Of a stretch of 64,000 bases of DNA, positions 35,657 to 43,064 are shown piece after piece (the first letter of the stretch is position 1; every line of letters starts with the position of its first letter). A model generated the notes under the pieces. It ran no database searches, had not been told where the DNA came from, and saw only the letters and a list, made by a program, of their open reading frames with translations. This DNA is from an uncultured Acetatifactor sp. GTDB taxonomy: Bacteria > Bacillota > Clostridia > Lachnospirales > Lachnospiraceae. The position numbers and the translations under genes are program-made. Where the stretch lies: NCBI GenBank assembly GCA_910578185.1, contig CAJTPN010000004.1:133483-197482 (forward strand), given 5' to 3'.

Positions 35657-37156
35657 TTAAAATATTTTCTTTTCCCTGTTTAAAAAGTATACGCTTACCA
35701 CCGCGCCCGTCACACAGAGTACACAGACCGGCCAATTCATAAGAATATCTGCGGCTCCCACAGAACTAACCAAATAGACAAGCAGATTGGCCGCCATGTG
35801 AATTGCAACGGCTACCTTGAAATCTCCAAAGTACTCATATGCATAAACCATGAGCATGCCGATCAGAAACGCATAGATTCCCTGGACGGAGTTGCCGTGG
35901 TACATGGCAAACAGCGCCGCCGATATCACCATGGACGAAGACATTTTCAAAAAGCCTCTCAGCTCGTGATATACAATCCCCCGAAAGAGCAATTCCTCGG
36001 CTATGGGAGCAATTACCCCATAGCATATCAGCCCCACAGGCAGCCAGGCTGCATACTGGCTTGCGGCAACCTGCCTGTAAGCCTCCGATTCCTCTATCAA
36101 CCCCAAAAGGGAAATCAGCAGATTCAGACCAAAGGCCGCCCCCACGATGGCCACGCCCATTAGTACATAGCATTTGCCTGGATCTCCTTTCAGATGCAGC
36201 AGCTTACTGTCCTGCCATCTGGCCCTTATGGCCCTTTTTGCCATAGGAAAAAGAACTCCGCCGCCAACAGCAAATCCCAGCGCCGAGACAATGGCAATCG
36301 CATTTCCGGTAAAGCCTATGGGCATCCCTTCCCCGCCGCGCACAATCCAAAAGTCTCCCCCTGGCAACCGGCTCCATAACGCCGCCAGCAAAAATCCCCC
36401 AATTCCTTCCACTGCCTGCCTGATCAGGAAGAAAAGCAAAAAAGGAAATACAACCCTCCATATTTTTCCAAATCCGATTCGTTGATCCTGCCCGTCCGTC
36501 CCTCTGAGCAGAAAGCTTTCCAATTCTTCCACGGAGCGGACAATATAATCCGACCTGGCCGCTTTCAATTCTTCCATGCTGCCATAGCCGTATGTAACGC
36601 CCACACTTTCCACTCTCGCGGCATGTGCTCCCTCCACGTCAAAGCGACGATCCCCGATCATATATACCGCATCCCGCTCTATCGGCTTATTGCCAAAAAG
36701 TGCTCTGAGCGCCGCATGTACCACCTCTTCTTTACTCCCCCGTCTGCCATCCAGTTCACTTCCCATTACCACAGTGAAATATTTATCCATCTTATAATGT
36801 TCCAGAATCTGTTTCACAAACACGGTTGGCTTGCTGGAAGCCACTGCAAGCACCATCCCCTTTGCCTTCAGATTGCGCAGCATACGGTGAATTCCCTCAT
36901 ACGGACTGTTCTCAAAGATGCCTTTATCCTGAAACCGTTCCCTGTACTTGCCTATCGCCGCCTCCGCCCGGGCTTCATCCAACTGATAAAACTCCATAAA
37001 ACTGCTCTTTAATGGCGGCCCGATAAAGGGTTCCAACTTATCCAGATCCGGCTCCTCAATCCCCAGAGAGGCCAGCGCATACTGAACGCAGGTACAGATT
37101 CCTATCTTGGGATCCGTCAATGTCCCATCCAAATCAAATAACAGATATTTCTTCAT
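35657..37156 (-). CDS. HAD phosphatase fused to a CPBP intramembrane protease
   Basis: A 499-aa two-domain protein. Residues 1-217 are a phosphoglycolate-phosphatase-like HAD: nucleophile Asp8 and Asp10 in FDLDGTLTD, SSKP (107-110) and GDRRFDVEGA with Asp169 and Asp173. Residues 230-499 are polytopic and carry the CPBP/ABI (type II CAAX-prenyl protease) motifs: EE at 387-388 with Arg392 (AEELLFRG), His420 in FAMYHG, and His453 with Asn457. Both catalytic sets look intact. CPBP proteases act within the membrane; the phosphatase would face the cytoplasm. The start codon directly abuts the greA stop, so they are coupled. AGGAG precedes it. The pairing is unusual. Confidence 0.88.
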   Translation of the reverse strand: MKKYLLFDLDGTLTDPKIGICTCVQYALASLGIEEPDLDKLEPFIGPPLKSSFMEFYQLDEARAEAAIGKYRERFQDKGIFENSPYEGIHRMLRNLKAKGMVLAVASSKPTVFVKQILEHYKMDKYFTVVMGSELDGRRGSKEEVVHAALRALFGNKPIERDAVYMIGDRRFDVEGAHAARVESVGVTYGYGSMEELKAARSDYIVRSVEELESFLLRGTDGQDQRIGFGKIWRVVFPFLLFFLIRQAVEGIGGFLLAALWSRLPGGDFWIVRGGEGMPIGFTGNAIAIVSALGFAVGGGVLFPMAKRAIRARWQDSKLLHLKGDPGKCYVLMGVAIVGAAFGLNLLISLLGLIEESEAYRQVAASQYAAWLPVGLICYGVIAPIAEELLFRGIVYHELRGFLKMSSSMVISAALFAMYHGNSVQGIYAFLIGMLMVYAYEYFGDFKVAVAIHMAANLLVYLVSSVGAADILMNWPVCVLCVTGAVVSVYFLNREKKIF

Positions 37157-37660
37157 CTAAAAACTCCTGATTTTGTCGCTGCCGTCATCCACCGTATTTT
37201 CAATCTTAAGGATCTTCACATCATAGCCAACGGACTCGTTTACCTGCACATGTACGGCGTCTCCCTCCTTTTTGCCCAGCAATGCCTTACCCAGAGGGCT
37301 TTCATTGCTGATCAGATTTGCCAGGGAATTCCCCCGAACCGTGGTAACAATCTTATAACTCTCCACCAAACCGTCGTCTGCAAATTCCACCGTCACCGTA
37401 TTGTTGATGCCCACTTCATCCTCTGCGGAATCCTCAGAGATTACTCTGGCTGTTTTAATCATCCGCTCCAAATAACGAATCCGGCTCTCGTTCTGATTTT
37501 TGACCTTCTTGGCCGCATGGTACTCAAAATTTTCGCTTAAATCCCCGTGAGCTCTGGCATCCTTCACATCCTCCAGCGCCTTGGGCCGTACCACCAATTT
37601 GCGATACTCAATCTCTTCCTCCATTTTTTTTATATCGCTTGGAGTCAATTCATCATACAT
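37157..37660 (-). CDS. greA: GreA-type transcription elongation factor
   Basis: A 167-aa protein of normal GreA length. The N-terminal coiled coil (about 5-80) has the acidic tip GDLSENFEYHAAK (Asp41, Glu44), which enters the RNA polymerase secondary channel to stimulate cleavage of backtracked RNA. The C-terminal FKBP-like domain includes NLISNESPLGKALLGKKEGD. Slight differences from housekeeping GreA (a C-terminal tail DDGSDKIRSF) leave open a paralogue role. AAGGTG lies upstream. The gene is first in a run with the HAD-CPBP fusion and two glycosyltransferases. Confidence 0.92.
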   Translation of the reverse strand: MYDELTPSDIKKMEEEIEYRKLVVRPKALEDVKDARAHGDLSENFEYHAAKKVKNQNESRIRYLERMIKTARVISEDSAEDEVGINNTVTVEFADDGLVESYKIVTTVRGNSLANLISNESPLGKALLGKKEGDAVHVQVNESVGYDVKILKIENTVDDGSDKIRSF

Positions 37661-37683
37661 TTCTCTTACACCTTCCCGTCATC

Positions 37684-37718
37684 TGCGGCCGGACGGGAAC
37701 ACCTCCCTTCCGGCCGCA
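37684..37718. other. Strong GC-rich hairpin between mraY-like and greA
   Basis: A 9-bp GC-rich stem (37684-37692 with 37710-37718) enclosing a second 4-bp stem (GGGA/TCCC). It sits 82 bp after the mraY-like stop and 23 bp before the greA start, without a U-tract. It may be a processing or stability element, or a Rho-assisted terminator. Confidence 0.5.
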
Positions 37719-37800
37719 ATCTATCCGCACATCGGCCCCAAACCATAATTGCAAGTTTTTTTCGGCAGAGACCGTCTCAATCGTTACACACAGCTCCTCT

Positions 37801-38769
37801 TTACTGCAGACCAATTCCATATACCACTGCCACTGACAGAATAATCTGAATGATGGCATAGCGGAATACCGTCTGTGTATTGGACCATCCCCACACCTTG
37901 CGCACATGATCATGCAGAGGCGTCCTGATGTTTTTCATAATACGAATTTTAAAAAGCCGAAGCAGGGCCACCTTGATCAGTCCCAGCCCGCCGTCCAGAA
38001 TCAAAACCAGGGCAATGGGAACATACAACACCGGGCACCCGGTCTTCAGAATGGCTATGCTGATAAACACCCCCATAGCCCGGGATCCCGCATCTCCCAT
38101 CAGCAGCCGACTGGGTGTGGCATTATACCACAGATATCCCAGAATACACACGGCAAACAAAAGAATTAAAAACGAAAAGTCCTCTCCTCTTCCCAGAATC
38201 CTGTCCACCAGGTAAATTGTCATTATTGTGATAATGGTCAGGGTGCCGGAAAGCCCGTCCACTCCGTCGGCACAATTGGTTACATTGACCGAAACCCATA
38301 CCAGAATGACGATCAGAACCGCAAAAAGCGGAGCCGGAATCGTTACCTGCACATGAAACAGAGCCAGGTCAATGGTGTTGGGATTATACCTAAGATATGT
38401 CATAGCAACAAGCGCCGCCACACACAGATCCAGAAACCCTTTCCTGAACTCTCCCCAAGGTTTCTCCGAAGCATCGTCCAAAAAACCTGTCACCATACAG
38501 ATCGCCGTCAAAATCAGATAGATTGTGATCTCGGCCTTCACCGGAACAAACAAAAAGGCAGCCACCTCAAAGGCAAGCACAAAAATGATACCCGCTCCCC
38601 TGGGCTTCCCTGCAGACAACTTCCCGTCATGGGCAAATTCTCTTCCCGCATCCTTTGGCAGATAGGGGCCCAGCTTAGCGGTTCCGGATACGGTAACCAC
38701 AAAAGCAAACAAAATTCCTCCCAGCGCAAGCAGGGAACTCAGATTCCCGGAAATAACAGAATGTAACAT
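37801..38769 (-). CDS. MraY-like phospho-N-acetylmuramoyl-pentapeptide transferase
   Basis: A 322-aa membrane enzyme with about ten helices. Characteristic motifs are FLDDASEKPWG, NCADGVDGLSG (NxxNxxDGxDGL type), MGDAGSRAMG and PLHDHVRKVWGWSNTQ near the C-terminus, as in clostridial MraY. These enzymes transfer phospho-MurNAc-pentapeptide to undecaprenyl phosphate to form lipid I. It is not in a division/cell-wall cluster, so it may be a second copy or a relative using another sugar. The start was placed at the ATG after GGGTGGAA. The 50 upstream in-frame codons overlap the leader hairpin and have no homology. Confidence 0.82.
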   Translation of the reverse strand: MLHSVISGNLSSLLALGGILFAFVVTVSGTAKLGPYLPKDAGREFAHDGKLSAGKPRGAGIIFVLAFEVAAFLFVPVKAEITIYLILTAICMVTGFLDDASEKPWGEFRKGFLDLCVAALVAMTYLRYNPNTIDLALFHVQVTIPAPLFAVLIVILVWVSVNVTNCADGVDGLSGTLTIITIMTIYLVDRILGRGEDFSFLILLFAVCILGYLWYNATPSRLLMGDAGSRAMGVFISIAILKTGCPVLYVPIALVLILDGGLGLIKVALLRLFKIRIMKNIRTPLHDHVRKVWGWSNTQTVFRYAIIQIILSVAVVYGIGLQ

Positions 38770-38814
38770 ACAGATTCCACCCACATATTGTATGCGGTTT
38801 CCTTTCCATGTGAT

Positions 38815-38852
38815 ATGATATTGGGAAACTATTTTTTTGCTCCCAATATCAT
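38815..38852 (-). promoter_or_regulatory. Perfect 12-bp hairpin in the mraY-like leader
   Basis: Two 12-bp arms (38815-38826 and 38841-38852) pair without mismatch around a 14-nt A/T-rich loop, between the promoter and the start codon. It could regulate translation or be a binding site. Confidence 0.55.
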
Positions 38853-38883
38853 GATAGAACTTCCGTATAAAGTTTGTACAAGC

Positions 38884-38911
38884 AGTATATATTTTATCAC
38901 AAAGACGGCAA
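38884..38911 (-). promoter_or_regulatory. Promoter of the mraY-like gene
   Basis: On the minus strand TTGCCG (38906-38911), 16-bp spacer, TATACT (38884-38889). Confidence 0.45.
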
Positions 38912-38934
38912 AAAGGCAATCCGGAATCGTGCCG

Positions 38935-41649
38935 TTACTCCGATCTGGGCAGCACCGGAACCGTCAGCGGACGCGACGGACTCCTCTCCCGAATCTGCCC
39001 CGCCGCCGCTTCCACCGCCTCCCGAAATCCTCCGGCGGAGAGACGCACCGCTCCTTCTCCCCAGATAATCATCTGCTCCAGTGCGTCGGAAGTGGCCACC
39101 GTAACCTGATATTCTCTTCCCATCCGATGTACCGTCTTCTCAATATATTGATCGGCAGTCTCGGCTTCTTTGGTATACACCACATAGATATTATGATATT
39201 TCATCACGGAGCCAGGATTGCCTTTCACTTTATACGCGTCGTAAACCAAAATCAGCGTACAGCCTGTGAACCCCTGATAATTACAGCAGATATCCATAAG
39301 CTTATCCCTTGCGCTGTCAATATTTGTCTCCGCAAGACGCCGTAACTCTTCCCAGGCAAAAATGATATTGTATCCGTCTACCAAAAGATAGTCTCCCTTT
39401 TTGGTCTGTCCTCCGGCGCCTCCGCCACATCTTGTCTTATGGGATGACTCTTTGACTTCCGCCCCTGCCGTATTGCCCATATTCCTCTGATGATACCGAT
39501 AAGGCGCATAATCCTCCAATCCCTTTCCGTAGGTCCGCCGGAAAATCTCTTCTATTTCTTCCAGGGTAATATGATCCGCCCCGCTTTTCCCTCCGCCTGA
39601 CGGTGCTTTGGCACGGGGCGGCAAGGCCCCTTCCAATTTCTCACCCTGTACCGAGTCCGGCCGCCAGCCGCTCTCCACATGGGCATAGCTGGCCACCTGA
39701 TCCCATTCTACCACCTGACCGGCTCCATGGACACAGAATACCGAAGAAGAAGGATTCTCCATATCCCCTTCCGGATCATAACCAAGACGCTCCATGACCT
39801 CCTCCGAATTATGGCAGGGTTCATAGCCTTTTAATGTACATGAGAGTCTGCCAAGTCCTCTTGTGTAAGCGTTCACTTCCCTCTGATACTCCCCCATTTC
39901 GGATACGGGAACGCTGCCTGTCAAAACCGCATATTCCTCTTCCACTAACGGCGGCGCAAAGCTCCCCTGCATTCTCTGTATATCGGACATGGCCCTGCCA
40001 ATCTGTCCTGCAGGAACTTCTAAAGTAAACGTATACACCGGCTCCAACAATATACTTTGGGCCTGCATCAAGCCCTGACGAAGCGCTCTATATGTGGCCT
40101 GTCTGAAGTCTCCTCCCTCTGTATGCTTCAAATGGGCACGCCCGGTTAAAAGTGTGATCTTCATATCTGTAAGCGGAGATCCTGTCAATACGCCCAAATG
40201 TGTTTTTTCTTCCAAATGTGTCATAATCAACCGCTGCCAATTCCGGTCCAGTACATCCTCACCGCATACGCTGGCAAATCCCAGGCCGCTGCCTTGTTCT
40301 CCCGGCTCCAGCAAAAGATGCACCTCCGCATAATGGCGCAGAGGTTCATAATGGCCAATACCTTCCACCGCACAGGCTATGGTTTCCTTATACACAATGT
40401 GTCCGTCAGTAAATTCCACTGCAAGACCATATCTCTCCGCGATCAGCCGCTTCAGAATCTCCATCTGTACTTCACCCATCACCTGTACATGAATCCTGGC
40501 AGGGTTTTCCTTGAGCGCTCTCTTATTCCCCTCCTGCCAGGAAATATGAAGCTGCGGCTCCTCCTCTTCCAATTTTCTAAGCTGTCCCAATACCTTTACC
40601 TCATCGGTTCCCTCCGGAAGCAGCAATCCATAAGTCAATACCGGCGCCAGACTGGGAAACTGTTCCCGCTCCTCCGCTCCAAGTCCCTGTCCTGCAAAAC
40701 TCTTGTCCAGTCCTGTCACGGCGCAGATGCCGCCCGCCTCTACCCGATCTACGGTATCGTATTTAAATCCCCCATATATCCTGATCTGGTCGGCCTTTTC
40801 CTCCCATACCTCTTCCCTGCAGGCAGCACTTCCCTCATTTGAGACGGGCATCTTCACCTGCAAAACCCCTCCCGTCACTTTCAGATGCGTCAGCCGGTTC
40901 CCGTCTCCGTCCCTGGATATTTTGTAAACTCTTGCCCCAAACCTTTCCGAATAGTTTGGACAGCGTCCGTACCTCCGGACCCCTTTCAGCAATTCCTCCA
41001 CACCCTCCAAATGCAGCGCTGCGCCAAAATAACAGGGAAATACCCGTCGCCCCGCTATGGCTTTGGCCAGAGAATTGTCTTCCAGTTTCCCCGTTTCCAG
41101 ATATTCTTCCATCAGCTCTTCGTCACAAAGAGCAAGCTCATCCCAGAATGTCTCCTCCTTCTTTGCCATATCCCCAGAAAAATCCTGGCAGCCGCCGTCC
41201 AGCTTCTCCTGCAGCTCCTTTATCAGTTTTCCGGCATCTGTATCCGGTTGATCCATCTTGTTGACAAAGAGAAAGACCGGAATATGATATTGTTCCAAAA
41301 GCCGCCACAAGGTACGGGTATGGCTCTGGACCCCGTCGGAACCGCTGACTACCAACAAGGCGTAATCCAATACCTGCAGGGTACGTTCCATCTCTGCGGA
41401 GAAATCCACATGTCCGGGCGTATCCAGCAAGGTAATATTCAGTCCTTCCCAGGATATCTGTGCCTGCTTGGAAAAGATCGTAATCCCCCTCTCCCTCTCC
41501 TGAGAAAAATGATCAAAAAAAGCGTCCCCATGATCCACCCTGCCCAATTTCCGAATCCGCCCGCAGGTATATAAAAGGCTCTCAGCCAGCGTTGTCTTGC
41601 CGGCGTCCACATGGGCCAATATACCGATGACCAATTGATTGCCCCTCAT
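38935..41649 (-). CDS. EF-G/Tet(M)-like translation GTPase fused to a Rae1/YacP (NYN) endonuclease domain
   Basis: A 904-aa fusion. Residues 1 to about 650 follow the EF-G-type ribosomal protection layout: G1 AHVDAGKT (12-19), G3 DTPGH (76-80), G4 NKMD (130-133), then domains II to V with the domain IV end GLGRLSCTLKGYEP. A Gly/Ser/Lys linker (about 650-750) leads to a YacP/Rae1 domain (752-904): LLVDGYNIIFAW (Asp758), VYDAYKVKG (Asp804), EAETADQYIE (Asp833) and ATSD (Asp855). Rae1 is a PIN-like nuclease that cuts mRNA in the ribosomal A site. The start ATG follows AAAGGGTGG; a GTG three codons earlier is also in frame. It is alone on its transcript. Confidence 0.92.
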   Translation of the reverse strand: MRGNQLVIGILAHVDAGKTTLAESLLYTCGRIRKLGRVDHGDAFFDHFSQERERGITIFSKQAQISWEGLNITLLDTPGHVDFSAEMERTLQVLDYALLVVSGSDGVQSHTRTLWRLLEQYHIPVFLFVNKMDQPDTDAGKLIKELQEKLDGGCQDFSGDMAKKEETFWDELALCDEELMEEYLETGKLEDNSLAKAIAGRRVFPCYFGAALHLEGVEELLKGVRRYGRCPNYSERFGARVYKISRDGDGNRLTHLKVTGGVLQVKMPVSNEGSAACREEVWEEKADQIRIYGGFKYDTVDRVEAGGICAVTGLDKSFAGQGLGAEEREQFPSLAPVLTYGLLLPEGTDEVKVLGQLRKLEEEEPQLHISWQEGNKRALKENPARIHVQVMGEVQMEILKRLIAERYGLAVEFTDGHIVYKETIACAVEGIGHYEPLRHYAEVHLLLEPGEQGSGLGFASVCGEDVLDRNWQRLIMTHLEEKTHLGVLTGSPLTDMKITLLTGRAHLKHTEGGDFRQATYRALRQGLMQAQSILLEPVYTFTLEVPAGQIGRAMSDIQRMQGSFAPPLVEEEYAVLTGSVPVSEMGEYQREVNAYTRGLGRLSCTLKGYEPCHNSEEVMERLGYDPEGDMENPSSSVFCVHGAGQVVEWDQVASYAHVESGWRPDSVQGEKLEGALPPRAKAPSGGGKSGADHITLEEIEEIFRRTYGKGLEDYAPYRYHQRNMGNTAGAEVKESSHKTRCGGGAGGQTKKGDYLLVDGYNIIFAWEELRRLAETNIDSARDKLMDICCNYQGFTGCTLILVYDAYKVKGNPGSVMKYHNIYVVYTKEAETADQYIEKTVHRMGREYQVTVATSDALEQMIIWGEGAVRLSAGGFREAVEAAAGQIRERSPSRPLTVPVLPRSE

Positions 41650-41677
41650 TGTTCCCACCCTTTCTTCTGCCTAAATC

Positions 41678-41706
41678 AGTATGAATTAAGTCGTGCCATT
41701 CGTCAA
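41678..41706 (-). promoter_or_regulatory. Promoter of the GTPase-Rae1 fusion gene
   Basis: On the minus strand TTGACG (41701-41706), 17-bp spacer, CATACT (41678-41683), giving a leader of only about 20 nt. There is no room for the attenuator leader seen before tet(M). Confidence 0.6.
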
Positions 41707-41843
41707 CCCATCGAATCAAATTATTATTCTGACATGAAATTGAAACAGATCATGTCGGAGGAAAAACAGGACACTTCGGTATTGTGACCCTGGCTGTACC
41801 TGAAAATAAAGCTTTTTCAAGCATTGGCGCCCTGCAAAAAAGC

Positions 41844-41872
41844 TTGACATCTCCCAAAATCTATTTTATAGT
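41844..41872 (+). promoter_or_regulatory. thiT promoter
   Basis: TTGACA (41844-41849), 17-bp spacer, TATAGT (41867-41872), 15 bp before the riboswitch. Confidence 0.8.
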
Positions 41873-41887
41873 AATTCTGAATAAAAT

Positions 41888-41983
41888 AACCGCTAGGGGA
41901 GCACATCGCTGAGATTGAAGCGGCACAAATGTACCGTTTCTAACCCTCACTACTTGAACCGGACAATACCGGCGGAAGGAAGC
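41888..41983 (+). ncRNA. TPP riboswitch (THI element)
   Basis: The conserved core is readable: CTAGGGGAGC, CGCTGAGATTG, ACC near 41932, and ACTTGAACCGGACAATACC followed by GGCGGAAGGAAGC. The two pyrimidine- and pyrophosphate-sensing arms are in the right order. It binds thiamin pyrophosphate and controls the downstream thiamin transporter. Confidence 0.95.
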
Positions 41984-42121
41984 AAAAACAACTTTAAGGG
42001 ATTCATCAACGCTCTATGTCCGTCTCCGACCCTCCGAAACGGTCCGTTGGTCTACAAAGAGCAATGTATTTGCATAGGTTTCCCTATGTAAACCTGACTT
42101 CCCACAAGTTGCCGATGTTGT

Positions 42122-42152
42122 TCCTCCTTAGCCAGATTAAGGAGGATTTTTT
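42122..42152 (+). promoter_or_regulatory. Expression platform: hairpin sequestering the thiT ribosome binding site
   Basis: A 9-bp stem (42122-42130 with 42138-42146) buries the GGAGG at 42141-42145 that serves the ATG at 42153. Six T follow directly, so the same hairpin looks like an intrinsic terminator. About 140 nt of spacer RNA with further pairing potential lie between riboswitch and hairpin. Confidence 0.75.
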
Positions 42153-42833
42153 ATGTTGTATCAAGTGATTTTTGACGGGGACGAAATCTCATACGTTCCC
42201 ACCGCCCTGGGCAATGCCCTCTTAATTCTGATCTTTATCGCACTTCTCGCCGCAGCTGTTTTCTTTGCCAGGAAAAGATCAGCAGGAAACGGTTCCAGAA
42301 AACTTACCGTTAAGCAACTTGTATTCTGCGCCGTCTCCATTGCCCTTGCCACAGCCCTGTCCAATATCAAGCTGTTTGATGCCCCCATGGGAGGCTCCGT
42401 CACCCTGCTTTCCATGTTGATCGTCTGCCTTCCGGGATATTGGTTCGGACTGGAAGCAGGACTGATGACCGGGATCGCCCATGGAATCTTACAGATGGTG
42501 ATGGACCCTTATATCATTCATCCGGCTCAACTGATGGTAGACTACCTGCTGGCCTTCGGCGCGCTTGGACTGTCAGGCCTGTTCTCAAACGCCAAAAGCG
42601 GTCTGTTGAAAGGATACGCAACCGCCGTAACAGGCAGATGGATTTTTGCTTCCATTTCCGGTTGGATCTTCTTTTCGGAGTACACCTGGGAAGGTTGGCA
42701 CCCAATCCCGTACAGCCTGGCTTATAACGGCTCCTACATCTTCATAGAAGCCGGCATCACTTTGATTCTCCTGACCATTCCCGCCGTTAAAAATGCTTTT
42801 TCCAGAATTAAGAAACTGGCATTGGAGCAGTAA
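42153..42833 (+). CDS. thiT: ECF-type thiamin transporter substrate-binding subunit
   Basis: A 226-aa membrane protein with six to seven helices. After an extra N-terminal helix (about 20-40) the ThiT fold begins at LTVKQLVFCAVSIALATAL. It includes MGGSVTLLSMLIVCLPGYWFG, GLMTGIAHG, PAQLMVDYLLAFGALG and YSLAYNGSYIFIEA, with the Trp, Tyr and acidic residues that line the thiamin pocket. It binds thiamin and works with the general ECF ATPase module (EcfA, EcfA', EcfT), not encoded here. Control by the TPP riboswitch upstream confirms the function. Confidence 0.95.
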   Translation: MLYQVIFDGDEISYVPTALGNALLILIFIALLAAAVFFARKRSAGNGSRKLTVKQLVFCAVSIALATALSNIKLFDAPMGGSVTLLSMLIVCLPGYWFGLEAGLMTGIAHGILQMVMDPYIIHPAQLMVDYLLAFGALGLSGLFSNAKSGLLKGYATAVTGRWIFASISGWIFFSEYTWEGWHPIPYSLAYNGSYIFIEAGITLILLTIPAVKNAFSRIKKLALEQ

Positions 42834-42843
42834 AGATACTCCT

Positions 42844-42887
42844 TGCCCCCACAGGCTTCCCCACAGGATTTGAAGCCTTAGGGGGCA
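42844..42887 (+). terminator. Two-part hairpin after thiT
   Basis: A 7-bp G/C stem (42844-42850 with 42881-42887) enclosing a second 7-bp stem (42853-42859 with 42872-42878), 10 bp after the stop. The U-tract is poor. Nothing further is seen in 42888-43064. Confidence 0.55.
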
Positions 42888-43064
42888 GGCACTTCCGTTC
42901 CTCTATGCAGAATTTTCTTAACGATATGCACAAAACGTTTCCTAAAGAGACACTTTACCCTATAATTACCCTGTTGCAAAACTATCCGAAGGCGGCATTC
43001 TGCCAGGCAATTTCCCCTGTTGCAGCACTGGGCAGCGTCGGCAAGACATACAACCTATTAAATA

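Noticed and set aside
38935..41649. Calling the GTPase a tetracycline-resistance gene
   Set aside because: The N-terminal part is Tet(M)/EF-G-like, but the Rae1 fusion, missing attenuator leader and chromosomal setting make acquired resistance unlikely without functional data.
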